Positions 1 through 9,710 of a stretch of 64,000 bases of DNA are shown piece by piece; position 1 is the stretch's first letter, and each line of letters begins with the position of its first letter. The position numbers were made by a program, and so were the translations under genes. The notes under the pieces are model-generated. The model worked only from the letters and a program-made list of their open reading frames with translations. It was not told where the DNA came from and searched no databases. The stretch is from Euborellia annulipes (lineage: Eukaryota > Arthropoda > Insecta > Dermaptera > Anisolabididae), in NCBI GenBank assembly GCA_023213315.1, contig JAKCPI010016844.1, positions 1 to 64,000 of the forward strand, given 5' to 3'.

Positions 1-7
1 AGAATTA

Positions 8-191
8 AATTCAAGTATGATACACAAGGTTTTTGTTTCAATGATTTATTTATTTAACATTAACACTTTAAACGCATTTCGACACCATATGTGTCATCAT
101 CGGAAGTGAATTACATACATTATGTACAGTACAGTACATACAGTATGTAATTCACTTGAAACAAAAAACCTTGTGTATCGTACTTGAATTT
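8..191. mobile_element. Hammerhead-ribozyme fold-back element, copy 1
   Basis: Positions 8-40 and 157-191 are near-perfect inverted repeats of each other (both contain the heptamer ACACAAG or its complement). The inner part carries a hammerhead-like motif on the minus strand (64-108). The right half has lost most of its ribozyme: after the inverted AAGTGAATTAC piece only GAAAC remains. The layout matches the fold-backs at 12.0, 42.5 and 60.3 kb. The assignment to one family is by structure, because the arms share no obvious sequence with the other copies. Confidence 0.6.
64..108 (-). ncRNA. Hammerhead ribozyme-like motif (degenerate core)
   Basis: Read on the minus strand, CACTT (stem I, 5' side) is followed by CCGATGA, which is the conserved CTGATGA with one change. 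Next come the perfect stem II arms GACAC and GTGTC around an ATATG loop, then GAAA. AAGTG closes stem I. One core substitution and an irregular stem III make self-cleavage uncertain. The arrangement of conserved boxes and two complementary stems is unlikely by chance. Confidence 0.5.
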
Positions 192-199
192 ATTTCTCC

Positions 200-445
200 T
201 ATTAAATCGTTTATTTAGATAATTCGGTGAATCGATGAATTCTATTTTCGGTGAATTTATTATTCAATGAATCGTTTTTAATTTAATTCGGCGATTTGTA
301 TTTTAGTAAATTATTTTTACAGTGAATTCAGCGAATTCGCTAATTGTTTATTAAGTGAATTGTTTTTCAGCTACTTGTACCTTATGAATTGTTTATTCTA
401 CAAATTTAATGAATTGGTGAATTCTTTATTAAATGAATTGTTTTT
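200..445. repeat. Degenerate GTGAATT/TTTATT short repeat tract
   Basis: The motif GTGAATT or ATGAATT, followed by a T/A-rich spacer, recurs roughly every 20-40 bases through this stretch. Examples are near 206, 229, 246, 332, 352, 384 and 415. It looks like an old, heavily diverged minisatellite. There is no coding signal. Confidence 0.4.
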
Positions 446-1831
446 TTTTTATGCTACTCTAGCATTCCCATTTGATATTATTTGTCAAAAATAGCATATA
501 AATAAGCAAGAAATTTATTTTTCATTTAATTAAAAAATTCAAAAATAAAATAAAATAAAAATAAAGTTTTAATAGCAATAACTAATTTAACTTTATTTAA
601 ATTTATTATAATTATTTAATTATTATTTTTAAATAAAATAATATCAGCTTCAATTAACAACCAAACCAGTTTTATTTTTGTGACGAAACTAGTCACCAAA
701 AAAATTCTTATTTTTTTTAATAAATAGTTTTCTAAATAAAAAAAAAAAAAAATTTTAAAAATTAATTTCTATTATTATTTATTATTAATTGAGACATTTT
801 ATATAAATTAGAGATTTCCTTTAATTCGGCCGTAAAAAATTTTAAATTATGATTTATAAAATTTTATTTTATTTTTGATTATGGCTTTTAATGGATTAAA
901 TATATTGATTATGTAAAAATAAAAAAAAATTAAAGGCTGACCATCGGCAGACCTTGTGGTTAGTCAGGTTATAAGAGGGAGTATATAATTTTTTATTTTA
1001 CAAGTACTTTTTGAAGAACCCATTAATTCTGATATTAGAAAAATCCACTAACATATCTGTTATTGACACTGCTGAAATAAAATTGTACTTATTTGTGGAG
1101 GAATTTCGGATGTCACCATGTCGATCCAGAAATCGGTATACATCACACTACTGGTTATTTCTAAAAGTAATAAATTACCATCATTGAAATACTGATTTTT
1201 ATTCGTAAATAATCTAGAGATCTAGGGTTCGATATGGTGGCTTGAACATTTTTTATTATTATTTAACAAATTAATTATAAAATAAATTAAATTATACATT
1301 AATTAACCTGATGAATCAAGTACACTTGTAATCAAGTAACAAGTATCACAATATTCCAAATTTAGTACTTTTTCAAGTTATTAATTAATTAGTTTTAAAA
1401 TTTAAATTAATGGAAATTTCAATATCATAATTGTTATTGATTATGTACACCAATTTCTCAGATGGTCTAGAGATTCCGGGTTCTTGATAATTTTATTTTT
1501 TATTTTTATTTATTATTATATTTTATTTAAATTGTGTTATTTATATTAATATTTGTATTACTAGCTGTTTTATTTTGATTTTGTTTTGTTTTGATTGTAT
1601 TTTATTTTAATTTTTGTTTGTACGATTTTGATGATTTTTTTTTTTTTATTTTTGATTTTTTGATTTTATTAATTGATTATTATTTTTTTTTTAATTTTTT
1701 CAGTTCGAACGAAGTAATTCACGTCATCCATCTACATAACCCCGAACAATGTAATTTTATTATTTTAAAATGTTAAAAATAATAATAATGTTAACAAATA
1801 AATTTAAATGTAAAAAAAAGAGGGCTGGATG
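446..1831. other. AT-rich interval without recognisable features
   Basis: A/T runs and short homopolymers dominate. The only open frame of note (1591-1776) encodes a phenylalanine/tyrosine-rich peptide from T-rich DNA and is judged non-coding. I see no RNA gene, terminal inverted repeat or target duplication. Confidence 0.6.
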
Positions 1832-2047
1832 CAGTGGCGGATCCAGAGGATATTCTCGGGGGGGGGTAATCTGACGTGACTGGTCGCACAGCACACAATT
1901 TTTTCTTATAATCGGTAATTTTAAGCCGCTTTATGTGGTTGTTTTAAATAAAGTAAGTAATTTTTAAAAATAATCAAAAAAAAAAAATATATTTCGGAGG
2001 GAAGGGGGTTAATACCCCTTTTACCCTGCCCCCTATATCCGCCCTTG
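1832..2047 (+). mobile_element. hAT-like MITE (CAGTGGCGGATCC family), copy 1
   Basis: The element starts with CAGTGGCGGATCCAGAG and ends with CCGCCCTTG, giving imperfect terminal inverted repeats. It is flanked by an 8-bp duplication with one mismatch, GCTGGATG (1824-1831) and ACTGGATG (2048-2055). An 8-bp TSD with CAG..CTG-like ends is characteristic of hAT transposons. The interior has a G-run and the shared motif GTGACTGGTCGCACAGCACA. Two sister copies lie at 18795-19065 and 35901-36072. There is no transposase, so it is non-autonomous. Confidence 0.8.
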
Positions 2048-2055
2048 ACTGGATG

Positions 2056-2761
2056 GCTTCTGCCGCAGCCTATAATAAATTAAAAAAGAAATTTCAGCTA
2101 TGTATTTAAATTTTTAATATTATTGGTAATAATAGTTTTCTACAATATACAATATATATTGTATATTGTGTTATCTAATAAATTAATCCTAAAATAAAAA
2201 ATAAAATAAAAAAACAATGCCATATCTCAACTTTCTTTATTAACAAAAAAAAAAAAATATATATTTGACACCCCGCGGCGGGGAAATTGTGAACTATATT
2301 GGCTCATTAAAAACAAGAAGATAGAAGATAGAGAAGTGTCTAATAATATAAATTAAAAATGTAAATAAGCTCTTTCTCTCTCTCTCTTTAAATAGGAAAT
2401 AATATTTATTTTATTAGTATTTGTCGTGATCTGGAGTCATCATTTGAGAGTGTGAGTGTTAACTCTAAAGACCACACCTCTATCTCTTTAAAAGAACGAA
2501 TGCAAGAGAAAGAAAAAAGAAAAAGAGAGACTTCATTACACCACACACACACACTATCACTCTTGTTTTGTATGAGAGACTCTTAACAAGTTTTATTATT
2601 ATAGGAACTCTAAATGAATCCCTCATCTCTAAGGAAGATAAAAAAAAAAAAACACTTGGAAATATTCCCTAAAAAAACTGGAGAGGTTTTTACTTGGTCA
2701 GGGTTACTAATAATCAATAAAATTATTTTGGTTTCAAACAGAATACCAAAATATGTTGAAG
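2056..2761. other. AT-rich interval with microsatellites
   Basis: The stretch contains a short palindromic AATATATATT motif near 2147-2165, a CCCCGCGGCGGGG palindrome near 2271-2283, a (TC)n tract near 2370-2389 and a (CA)n tract near 2543-2555. No gene is visible. Confidence 0.5.
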
Positions 2762-3664
2762 GGAGTGCATAGCCTTCATGTCACCGAATTGAACTAAAAT
2801 TTTTTCTATGTGTAGTACTTAATGAAAAACAAATTCTGTTAAAGCGAGAAAACGCGCTTCACAACCGTTCGTCTAAAAAAAAATGTTAAAGATTTTGCCA
2901 GCATGCCTTAAGCCGCTGCTAACAATAACATTTACAAAAGCCGCAATGGGGGGTAGCGTTCATTTTTTGTAATCAAGAAATCTCCAGTTCGAATCTCGCT
3001 CTGTGCAACTATTTTTTTTTTTTGTGTAATTTATTTTTTTTGGATTTCTAAGAATATTTTTTAATATTAATAAATAAATACAACGTTTTTTTTTTAATTA
3101 TTGGCTTTTAATTTTTAACATGTTCATTATATTTAAAGAAAATTAAAATGCTTTTCTGTCAAAAATATAATATTAGAAAATATTTAATATTATACGAGAA
3201 ATATGTTATTTAATACTAATAATTGAAGACATAAATATATTTACAATAATATTTAATATTTAATGAATACACAACAATATAATAAATTTTTGCAATTTTT
3301 TGAAATTTTCTATTTGTAATAATTAAAAAAAATAAACATTTTATTTATTTATTAATATTGAAAAATATTCTTAGAAAACCAAAAAATATAAATTACACAA
3401 AAAAAATAATTGTACAGGTCGAGATTCGAACTCGGGATTTCATGTTTACAAAGAATGAACGCTACTAATCTAGTCACATTGCGGCTTTTTGATTTGTTAT
3501 TGTCAGCAACGGCTTAAGGCATGCTGGCAAAATCTTTAACTTTTTTTTTTTAGACGAACGGTTGAGAAGCGCATTCTCTCGCTTTAACAGAATTTGTTTT
3601 TCATTAAGTACTATACATAAAAAAATTTCGTTCAAATCGGTGACATGAAGGCTATGCACTCTCC
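2762..3664. repeat. Long palindrome with ~320-bp arms and tRNA-like B boxes
   Basis: Arms 2762-3081 and 3341-3664 are inverted copies of each other, separated by a 260-bp AT-rich loop. Each arm contains a tRNA-type B-box-like stretch: AGTTCGAATCTCG near 2988 on plus, and its counterpart near 3420-3435 on minus. Arms also share the segments GGCTATGCACT and GCATGCCTTAAG (or complements). The open frame at 3474-3695 (minus) lies within an arm, and its reading is broken in the other arm, so it is not treated as a gene. The likely origin is two copies of a tRNA-derived SINE or one fold-back transposon. Confidence 0.65.
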
Positions 3665-3715
3665 TTGTCAGTACTTTACTTAATGAAATTAACAAGTCGA
3701 TGATCCATAATACAG

Positions 3716-3915
3716 AGATAGTAAGATAAAGTAGCCATTTTACTTTGTATTTTACTTTCTCTTACCTCTATATATGTTAATATATAGAGAGAGAAAGTAT
3801 TGGATTCATGTCAAAAATTCGATGTGAAGATTTTGATGGATATACACGTTTTGAGGTCCCCTGAATCCAAAAAAAGTGGTTTTCGCGACATGGTCTTTCT
3901 GTCTGTAGACAGATT
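3716..3915 (+). repeat. Dispersed repeat with ACTTTCTCTTACC palindrome, copy 1
   Basis: This segment is closely related to 48049-48210. Both contain ACTTTCTCTTACC, then an AT run, then AGAGAAAGTATTGGATT, followed by a ~110-bp shared stretch including TTTTGAGGTCCCCTGAAT and GTCTGTCTG. Related single ends (GGTAAGAGAAAGT or near) occur near 23970, 57140 and 63175. It is probably a mobile-element end of unknown class. Confidence 0.55.
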
Positions 3916-4786
3916 ATGTATTAATATAACACGAGCACTTATTCATTTTTTCATACTTCTAAAATAAATAATATCCTTAGGCTGGAGATTCTGGGTTCAA
4001 TGGGGTGCACTCACAATTATGATATACAATTTTTCGGCTTGCTCTCGTTAGAATCAATTTCTTTGTATTTTCACAATTTATGGATAATTTTGAAGTCTAA
4101 AATAAATTTTGTTAGTCTGTATCTATTTGTAATCATTATATACAATAATTTTATTATTTCAAACGAGTATTGATTGACATGATTTCTAAGTTCATTTGTT
4201 ATATCCAGACAGACTTTGTCTTTATGAATGAGGAAAGGCAAAGAGACTCATAATTTAAATAAACCTTATTAAAACGGACAATGCTAATAATAGACAATAA
4301 AAAAAAAGAGATTAATGTTTTAGTATGCACATTATCTACTCTAGTGATAAATAAAATAAGAGCCCATGACTTATGAACGCCTTTCTTTTTTTTTTTGTTT
4401 CCATTTAAGTTAAGCAGAAGTGTTCGCAGAAGAAGAGATAGTTGTAGTTTGTAGTTAGTCATACATAAGCTTCTGGCAGGCCATTAAGGTAAACCAAGGT
4501 TAAGGTAACGCATATATCACCCTGAAGCAGGAGCAGCACATTGTCTCGTCATTAAAAAAACAAATTCAATTTATAGTCTTTTCTCTTCGATAGAAATGTA
4601 GTTTAAATGAATATGAAATCTTTAATTACATGTCCTGGTGTCCGAGGCATCTCAGGGGAAAGGAGGAATTTTGTATTAGTGGGTTAGATGGAGAAAAAAT
4701 TGTTTGCTGTGCGACCAGTCACACCAGATTACCAAAAATAAGACATCAATTTTTAAAATTTGTTATATTATTTCTTAATTTCTGCC
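3916..4786. other. AT-rich interval, no clear feature
   Basis: No inverted ends, RNA gene or convincing coding frame was found. The short frames at 4199-4462 and 4630-4848 lack any family signature. A CTGTGCGACCAGTCACACC motif near 4708 is shared with the hAT MITE family and may be a remnant of one. Confidence 0.45.
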
Positions 4787-4912
4787 TTTTAAGTGCCTTT
4801 TTAAGTGCCTATTTTTACAATAAATCCCTTTTTAAGTGCCTATTTTAATAATTTTTAGTGCTTAGTTGCCTGCCTATTTTAAAGATTTTTAGTGCCTATA
4901 AATCCGAGCCCT
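4787..4912 (+). repeat. Degenerate tandem repeat (AGTGCCTATTTT)
   Basis: AGTGCCTATTTT or close variants recur about five times (near 4791, 4804, 4835, 4857 and 4893) and end in ATAAATCCGAGCCCTAG. This looks like a minisatellite next to a transposon end. There is no coding signal. Confidence 0.5.
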
Positions 4913-4967
4913 AGTCATAATGTTTTGCTATTTTCTAAGCAAATATATTTCAGTCACAGTTTATTTA

Positions 4968-5190
4968 TTTATTTTATTTTATTTTATTTTTTTTTACCCT
5001 TTTCGGCTACAGAGGCCATTTAGGGGTGATAAATTTATTTATTTAATTGAAAATACATAGTATCGATGGCTACCAGGGGGCGTTCCACACGCTGATTGCC
5101 GGGGGTCACCAATCCCTAGCTCTCGCAGTGCTTGGCATTACTTAACCGCAACGATTGTGGTGACTGTTGCTCTACACCGTTGCCAGGCTA
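4968..5190 (-). mobile_element. 5S-rRNA-derived SINE, copy 1
   Basis: On the minus strand, 5185 to about 5075 resembles 5S rRNA. GGTTAAGTAATGCCAAGC (5129-5146) corresponds to the universally conserved 5S GTTAAGCAACG region, followed by an equivalent of the GGATGGGTGACC box (TTGGTGACC, 5105-5113). The body then contains AAATGGCCTCTGTAGCC and ends in an A-rich tail with AATAAA units, the 3' structure of a retroposed SINE. Copies at 50.7 and 51.0 kb share both the 5S head and the AAATGGCCT tail. This is a SINE3-type architecture (pol III internal promoter from 5S), recognised from sequence similarity rather than by alignment software. Confidence 0.65.
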
Positions 5191-6190
5191 CCGGCTTATT
5201 TATTTTATATTTATTTAAAAGAGTTTTATGTGCATACATTTATTACTATTGATTTCTATAGTTTATTGTATTGTTATTTGAATTTAAGAGTTTGTTTTGT
5301 TATTTTATTTATTTTGTATTTTGAATTTTATTTATTTTATTTTATTTTTTCATTTTTACTAAAAATATGTAATTATAAAATAACAATAAAGTACAAAATA
5401 TAAAATCTGTATTTTGTACTTTATTGTTATATTTTTTATATTTTTAAAATATATGTATCTGATACATAACAAAATACAAATTTCAAAAGAAAATATAGTT
5501 TATATAAGTAAAATAACAAATACACATGAATACAAAGAAAAAGCAGTATTAATAGTGTCAAAAGACAAAATTATTTTTAGAAACCGATAAATTATTATTT
5601 TTTATAGTAAACGAAACTTTCTTCCTCCATAACCTTTATTATTTTTTATTATCTTATCTACTTCTGTATAATATCAAAAATCAGAAAAAAGAAAATAAAT
5701 GTTTATAAACACACTTATTGCTATAATATTATTTCATTTTATTAAATGATATAATTTTATCACTTATCAAAAAGCAAGAACTCTAAGGTACAGTGTTAAT
5801 TTCATTGTTCTTACGTAATACTAAATTATTAATGATACGCCTTGACTTACTCACTCACTCACTTTTGCTCCGGTTTTTTTTTTCTTTTGACTTGAATGAA
5901 TGAATGAATGGAACCAGTCAAGTCAACGTCAACTATGCATTGTGTGTGTGTGTGGGCATAAAGATGAGAGTGTTCAGTGTTTCGGGAAGATGTAATCAGA
6001 TAGCTTTAAGCGTTGCATTGCATCTTTATATTCCACTCACTCACTCTTTTCTTTTCCTCTCTCGTACGGATGAAGTTTACTCAAATGGAAAAATCAAAAC
6101 AAGAAACCTGGATTTGTTATATAATATTTTAATTAGAATATATGACACGCCTTATAAGTGAAGAAATTTTGGAAAAGGTCATACAAAATG
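5191..6190. other. AT-rich interval with simple repeats
   Basis: It holds T/A-rich frames that look non-coding, a palindrome around TACTTTATTGTTAT near 5390-5430, (ACTC)n and (TGAA)n tracts near 5853-5909, and a (GT)n tract near 5940. No gene is supported. Confidence 0.5.
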
Positions 6191-6241
6191 AGAAAATGCA
6201 GCTATATATATATATATATATATATATTTAATTATACAGCT

Positions 6242-6276
6242 GATGTTTCGATTCTGTATTGAAACCATCTTCAGAG
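6242..6276 (-). ncRNA. Hammerhead ribozyme-like motif
   Basis: On the minus strand, CTGAAGA is followed by an imperfect stem II and by CGAAACATC. Position 7 of the CTGANGA box is variable in known hammerheads, so CTGAAGA is acceptable. Stem III would have a C-A mismatch. Confidence 0.45.
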
Positions 6277-6450
6277 CTAACAAAAAGTCTTTTATAAAAG
6301 TGTCAAGTGGATTTTGTACATTTTTAGAATATGTATAATAAAAATATGATGATCATGTATACAAACGATATTGTTACAAACATATTATACAATATCAAGT
6401 GTAGTGAGTAGGTTCTAAAAATGTAGAAAAATCTACAATGGCATTTTGTC

Positions 6451-6487
6451 AGCTCTGAAGATGGTTCCAACATAGAACCGGAACAAA
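6451..6487 (+). ncRNA. Hammerhead ribozyme-like motif, core-mutated
   Basis: CTGAAGA (6455-6461) precedes stem II arms GGTTC and GAACC. The second conserved box reads GGAAC instead of GAAAC, which should abolish catalysis. Confidence 0.4.
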
Positions 6488-6964
6488 ATAAATAAAGAAA
6501 AAAATATAGCTGCATTTTCTTCGGTACTACCATTCCCGGTTGAAATGAAATTTCGCCAAACTTATAGAGGGCTTTATGAAGTCAGGAATAAAAGACCAAT
6601 AATCCCCAAATGGGGAGTATCAAAAGAATTCTTGAAAATCCTGAAAAAATCATTTAAAATTTTATCTCTCCTTATCAAAAATACAAAAAATTAAATTTCT
6701 CAAATGAAAAATAATAAAAATTGTAATATATAGGTAATTTTCTTTTTTTTTTTGTCCTTTGATTCTCATAAGAACATATACAGGTCTATTTTCTAAAAAC
6801 AGACGTTAAAATTTAAAATAAACAAGTGGGTGTTAAAAGTAATGTAAAAACAAAATTCAAAATCACTTCCTTGTCTCAAATAGCATTCTTTTAAAGCCAA
6901 AGCGTTAACATTTATTAAATAGTGTTAAAAATTAATGCCATGTCTAGGGTCTAGGTGCCTTTAA

Positions 6965-7345
6965 TATTTTAACATCGTATTTAAAATTAAACATGGCGTC
7001 TTTAACCTAAAAGTAAGGTTATGATTTTGATAGCCTTGAAATAAAAGCAACATGTTAACGTCGCTGTTAAAACTTTGTTTAGAGAATAGCATTTTTTACG
7101 CTGATTGTTTTTACATTACTTTTTAACACCCATTTGTTTATTTTAAATAACAAATGGGTGTAACAAGAAATGTAAAAAAAATCAGCGAAAACTTTTTTAA
7201 ATCAACAAATGGGTGTTAAAAGTAATGTAAAAACAATCAGCGTTAAAAAATGCTATTCTGTAAACAAAGTTTTAACAGCGACGTTAACGTGTTGCATTTA
7301 TTTCAAAGCTATCAAAATCATAACCTAGACGCCATTTTTATTTTA
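6965..7345. repeat. Fold-back element with ~150-bp arms
   Basis: Positions about 6975-7136 are repeated inverted at about 7195-7340. Shared pieces include TTATGATTTTGATAGC, GTTAACGTCGCTGTTAAAAC or its relative, and ACACCCATTTGTT or complements. The central 60 bp holds a further shorter copy of the ACAAATGGGTGT motif, which also occurs near 6822-6850. It looks like a MITE or fold-back transposon. I could not define a target duplication. Confidence 0.6.
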
Positions 7346-7584
7346 AATTTAGAAATATTATATAAAGATTAGTACTTGTTATACAATATATACAAACAAA
7401 TTTGAATTCGCAAAGTTTCCGAAAGCGGGTGACACAGCTAGTATTTTTAATGTTTGTTTAACATTTTCGATTTATTATATAGCAATCTTCTAAAAGAAGT
7501 AGAAAAATATATCTTGCCTTTTTTTTTTAAATATGGTATTCATTAATATGGAAATTTCTTCCATCTGCTGTTTGAATATTTAAC

Positions 7585-7611
7585 AAAAAAAAAAAAAAAA
7601 AAAAAAAAAAA
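7585..7611 (+). repeat. Poly(A) tract of 27 bases
   Basis: An uninterrupted A run, one of the longest homopolymers in the window. It could be the tail of an old retroposon, but no body is recognisable upstream. Confidence 0.8.
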
Positions 7612-8224
7612 CAGAAATGGATTTTATAACATAAAGACTTAAAGATGATTTTTAACTTGAAATATAAAATATAGTCTTTTTTTCGTTTTAATTGACCTGA
7701 TCTGATTGGATTTTTTTTTTTTTTTAGAGAGAAAAGTAGATACTTTGCATGATGATGATAATCTGTGTTAAGTTATTAGTACAGTGTTTGTGTGTGTGTT
7801 AAAAAGAAGATGGTAAGAGGGCGTAATGGAGAGAGCGTAATCTCGTTGCTCATTACGGATGCTAAGTACCTTTGGGATTTTATAATAAGATGTTCGTTTT
7901 ATTAAGACATGCATCAGTGATTGCACCAATGTCACCACCACGCTGCAATCAACAACAACTAACTCACAATCACAAAGGTTAGCGTTTATTTCACAAGAAT
8001 CTACATTGTTAAAATGGTTCCAGAAGCATTTTCCTTACAAAAGCATCTAAAATACAAACATAATTAAATAAAATAAAAGTACAAAGTAGAGATGCACATT
8101 AAAATACAATTTTCAAAAGAAACTGATGTATTAGAAAAACAAAAATGAATACAAAAAAATACACCAAGCATAAGTTGAGCAATAGTATAAAATACACATG
8201 GATATAAGGGCCTTGATGTAGGGG

Positions 8225-8375
8225 TTGTCGTGCTGGCCTTTTATACCAAGGGTCGCGGGTTCGCATTCCGTCTCATTCATTAATTTCAATTGGATTGGCT
8301 CCCAATCCAGGTAAAACAAATAGAGACGGGGTCTAAATGGCCTTCGCTGCTAAAAAAGACCTTAAATGAAATAAA
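8225..8375 (+). mobile_element. tRNA-derived SINE
   Basis: GGGTTGTCGTGCTGG-like sequence followed by GCGGGTTCGCATTCC (8254-8268) matches the layout of a tRNA-type A-box region and B box (GGTTCGANNCC). The body ends with CTAAATGGCCTT, AAAAAGACCTTAAATGA and an A-rich tail. The CTAAATGGCCT and tail motif resembles the ends of the 5S-derived SINEs, suggesting shared 3' ends and therefore a shared LINE partner. There is no protein-coding potential. Confidence 0.6.
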
Positions 8376-8520
8376 AACACAAAATTTCAAAGAAACGGTA
8401 TGACTAAAACAAAATAATAAATATACCTGAATACAAAAAAAAAAAAAAAAAAAAATTACAAATGAAATGTGCAAGTAGTATAGTATAAAATACACATGAA
8501 AAACAAATTACAAATAAAAC

Positions 8521-8692
8521 AGAAATAAATAAATAAATAAATAAATTTATTACGACCCACTTAGAGGCACCATTCCTTTGTGGCTAGGTCCAACAAACAC
8601 AATACAAATTTAAATACAATAACAAATACAACAAAACAAAAAAAGAACATCGTTGACAATTATGTCATTTCGGCCAGCCTACCAGCTAAAAT
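8521..8692 (-). mobile_element. LINE/SINE 3' end (GGACCTAGCCAC family), copy 1
   Basis: On the minus strand this reads T-rich sequence, then GTATTGTGTTTGTTGGACC, TAGCCAC, GTGCCTCTAAGTGGGTCGTA, and an AATAAAT tail. Copies with the same order lie at 17140-17310 (plus) and 24836-24930 (minus). The end of the LINE at 63.8 kb has a related GCCCAACGGCCACC...AAACGGGC, AATAAA-tail architecture. It is interpreted as the 3' end of a 5'-truncated non-LTR retrotransposon family. Confidence 0.6.
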
Positions 8693-8893
8693 TCTACTAT
8701 ACAAAAATAAATAACAAACAAATAAATATTCAAATAAATTAAACAAAAACAATAAATAAATAAATAACCACAATAAATAAATGAACAAACTACTATCACA
8801 ATAAATAAAAGTCTATGATAAATAAACAAATAGATAAATGAATAGAGAAATAACCATAATAATGAAAACAATAAATAAAAATATGCCCATTAA

Positions 8894-9229
8894 AGGTTGA
8901 ATTCCGAGAACGCGACAGAGCGGCAGCGTCAATAGCGTCACTGCAGCCGCGACAGTGTCGCGCTTGTGGCTTCCGATGTCGGCGTCAGTAAACAAACGCG
9001 ACCTATTGTCCTTACCTAAAAATGTTAATCCTATCAATATTTCATCTTCATTTTCGTTGAAGTCCGCCATTTTGTTTATTGTTTTGTTATGACAACGCCC
9101 GGCAGCGGCCGATCGAGAACAACGGGGCAGTGTCACTGCCGCCAGAGCGGCAATGACGTCACGGCAGTGTCACGGCTGCAGTGACGCTATTGACGCTGCC
9201 GCTCTGTCGCGTTGCTCGGAATTCCACCT
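8894..9229. mobile_element. PIF/Harbinger-like MITE with GC-rich TIRs
   Basis: Terminal inverted repeats of about 60 bp start with AGGTTGAATTCCGAG (8894) and end with CTCGGAATTCCACCT (9229). They are flanked by TAA on both sides (8891-8893 and 9230-9232), the 3-bp TWA duplication of PIF/Harbinger elements. The arms are GC-rich (GCGACAGAGCGGCAGCGTCA), in strong contrast to the surrounding DNA. The middle holds a short coding-like segment on the minus strand (see 9013-9070). At 336 bp it cannot encode a transposase itself. Confidence 0.75.
9016..9070 (-). pseudogene. Possible transposase first-exon remnant inside the Harbinger-like MITE
   Basis: An ATG at 9070 (context AAAATGG) begins MADFNENEDEILIGLTFLG, an acidic start with normal codon balance unlike the nearby A/T-rich frames. 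It is followed by AG|GTAAGG at about 9015-9016, which looks like a splice donor. MITEs formed by internal deletion often keep the first exon of their parent's gene, and this fits that pattern. I cannot name the parental protein family from this fragment alone. The frame itself runs on to 8813 but loses coding character. Confidence 0.35.
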
Positions 9230-9232
9230 TAA

Positions 9233-9557
9233 CAATCAACATGTTCATGCATTTCCATCGCAAGAAATAATAAAAATTGATATACAATTGTTGTTGATAT
9301 AGATTGTTATACAATTTACAAAATTATTTGTATTTTGTTTTATTTTATTTATTTTATTTTTATTATCGTTTCTTATTTATTGATATTTATAGAAATTGTT
9401 TGCAGTCATTCAATATTCAATTATCCGAACACATAAGTTAACCTTTTTATTTTAGCTTTGAGCTTTTTTAACTAATAAATAAGGATTAAATAATCAATAT
9501 TAAATTTAAAATAAAATAAAAAAACGAGTGGAAGGAGGCCGTAGATTAATATTTATG
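9233..9557. other. AT-rich interval, no feature
   Basis: No coding, RNA or repeat signal was seen beyond T/A-rich low complexity. Confidence 0.5.
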
Positions 9558-9710
9558 AAGAAAACAGACCCAAAATTATTTTATTCATACCATGCCGACG
9601 TTTCGTGGACGTCAGCTATCTTCAAGGCCTCGTTGGTTGAGTAATTGTAAATCCTCAAGAATCTACTTGAAAATGCATGAATAACAGGTAAAAAAAAGTC
9701 TGTTTTCATT
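9558..9710. mobile_element. Eroded hammerhead-ribozyme fold-back, copy 3
   Basis: Short inverted arms GAAAACAGAC (9560-9569) and its complement (9698-9707) enclose one ribozyme-like motif on the minus strand (9594-9628) reading TTGAAGA...CACGAAACGTC. GCC before the core pairs with GGC after it (stem I). The right half has lost its ribozyme. The CTGANGA box is mutated at its first base. Confidence 0.45.

Larger units (their letters stand above)
6192..6519. mobile_element. Hammerhead-ribozyme fold-back element, copy 2
   Basis: Inverted arms GAAAATGCAGCTATAT (6192-6207) and its complement (6504-6519) enclose two hammerhead-like motifs facing each other (minus at 6242-6276, plus at 6451-6487). 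A (TA)n tract follows the left arm. Both motifs have CTGAAGA as the first core box, and the plus copy has stem II arms GGTTC/GAACC. The second box is mutated to GGAAC in the plus copy but is intact GAAAC in the minus copy. It probably belongs to the same element class as those at 12.0, 42.5 and 60.3 kb. Confidence 0.65.
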
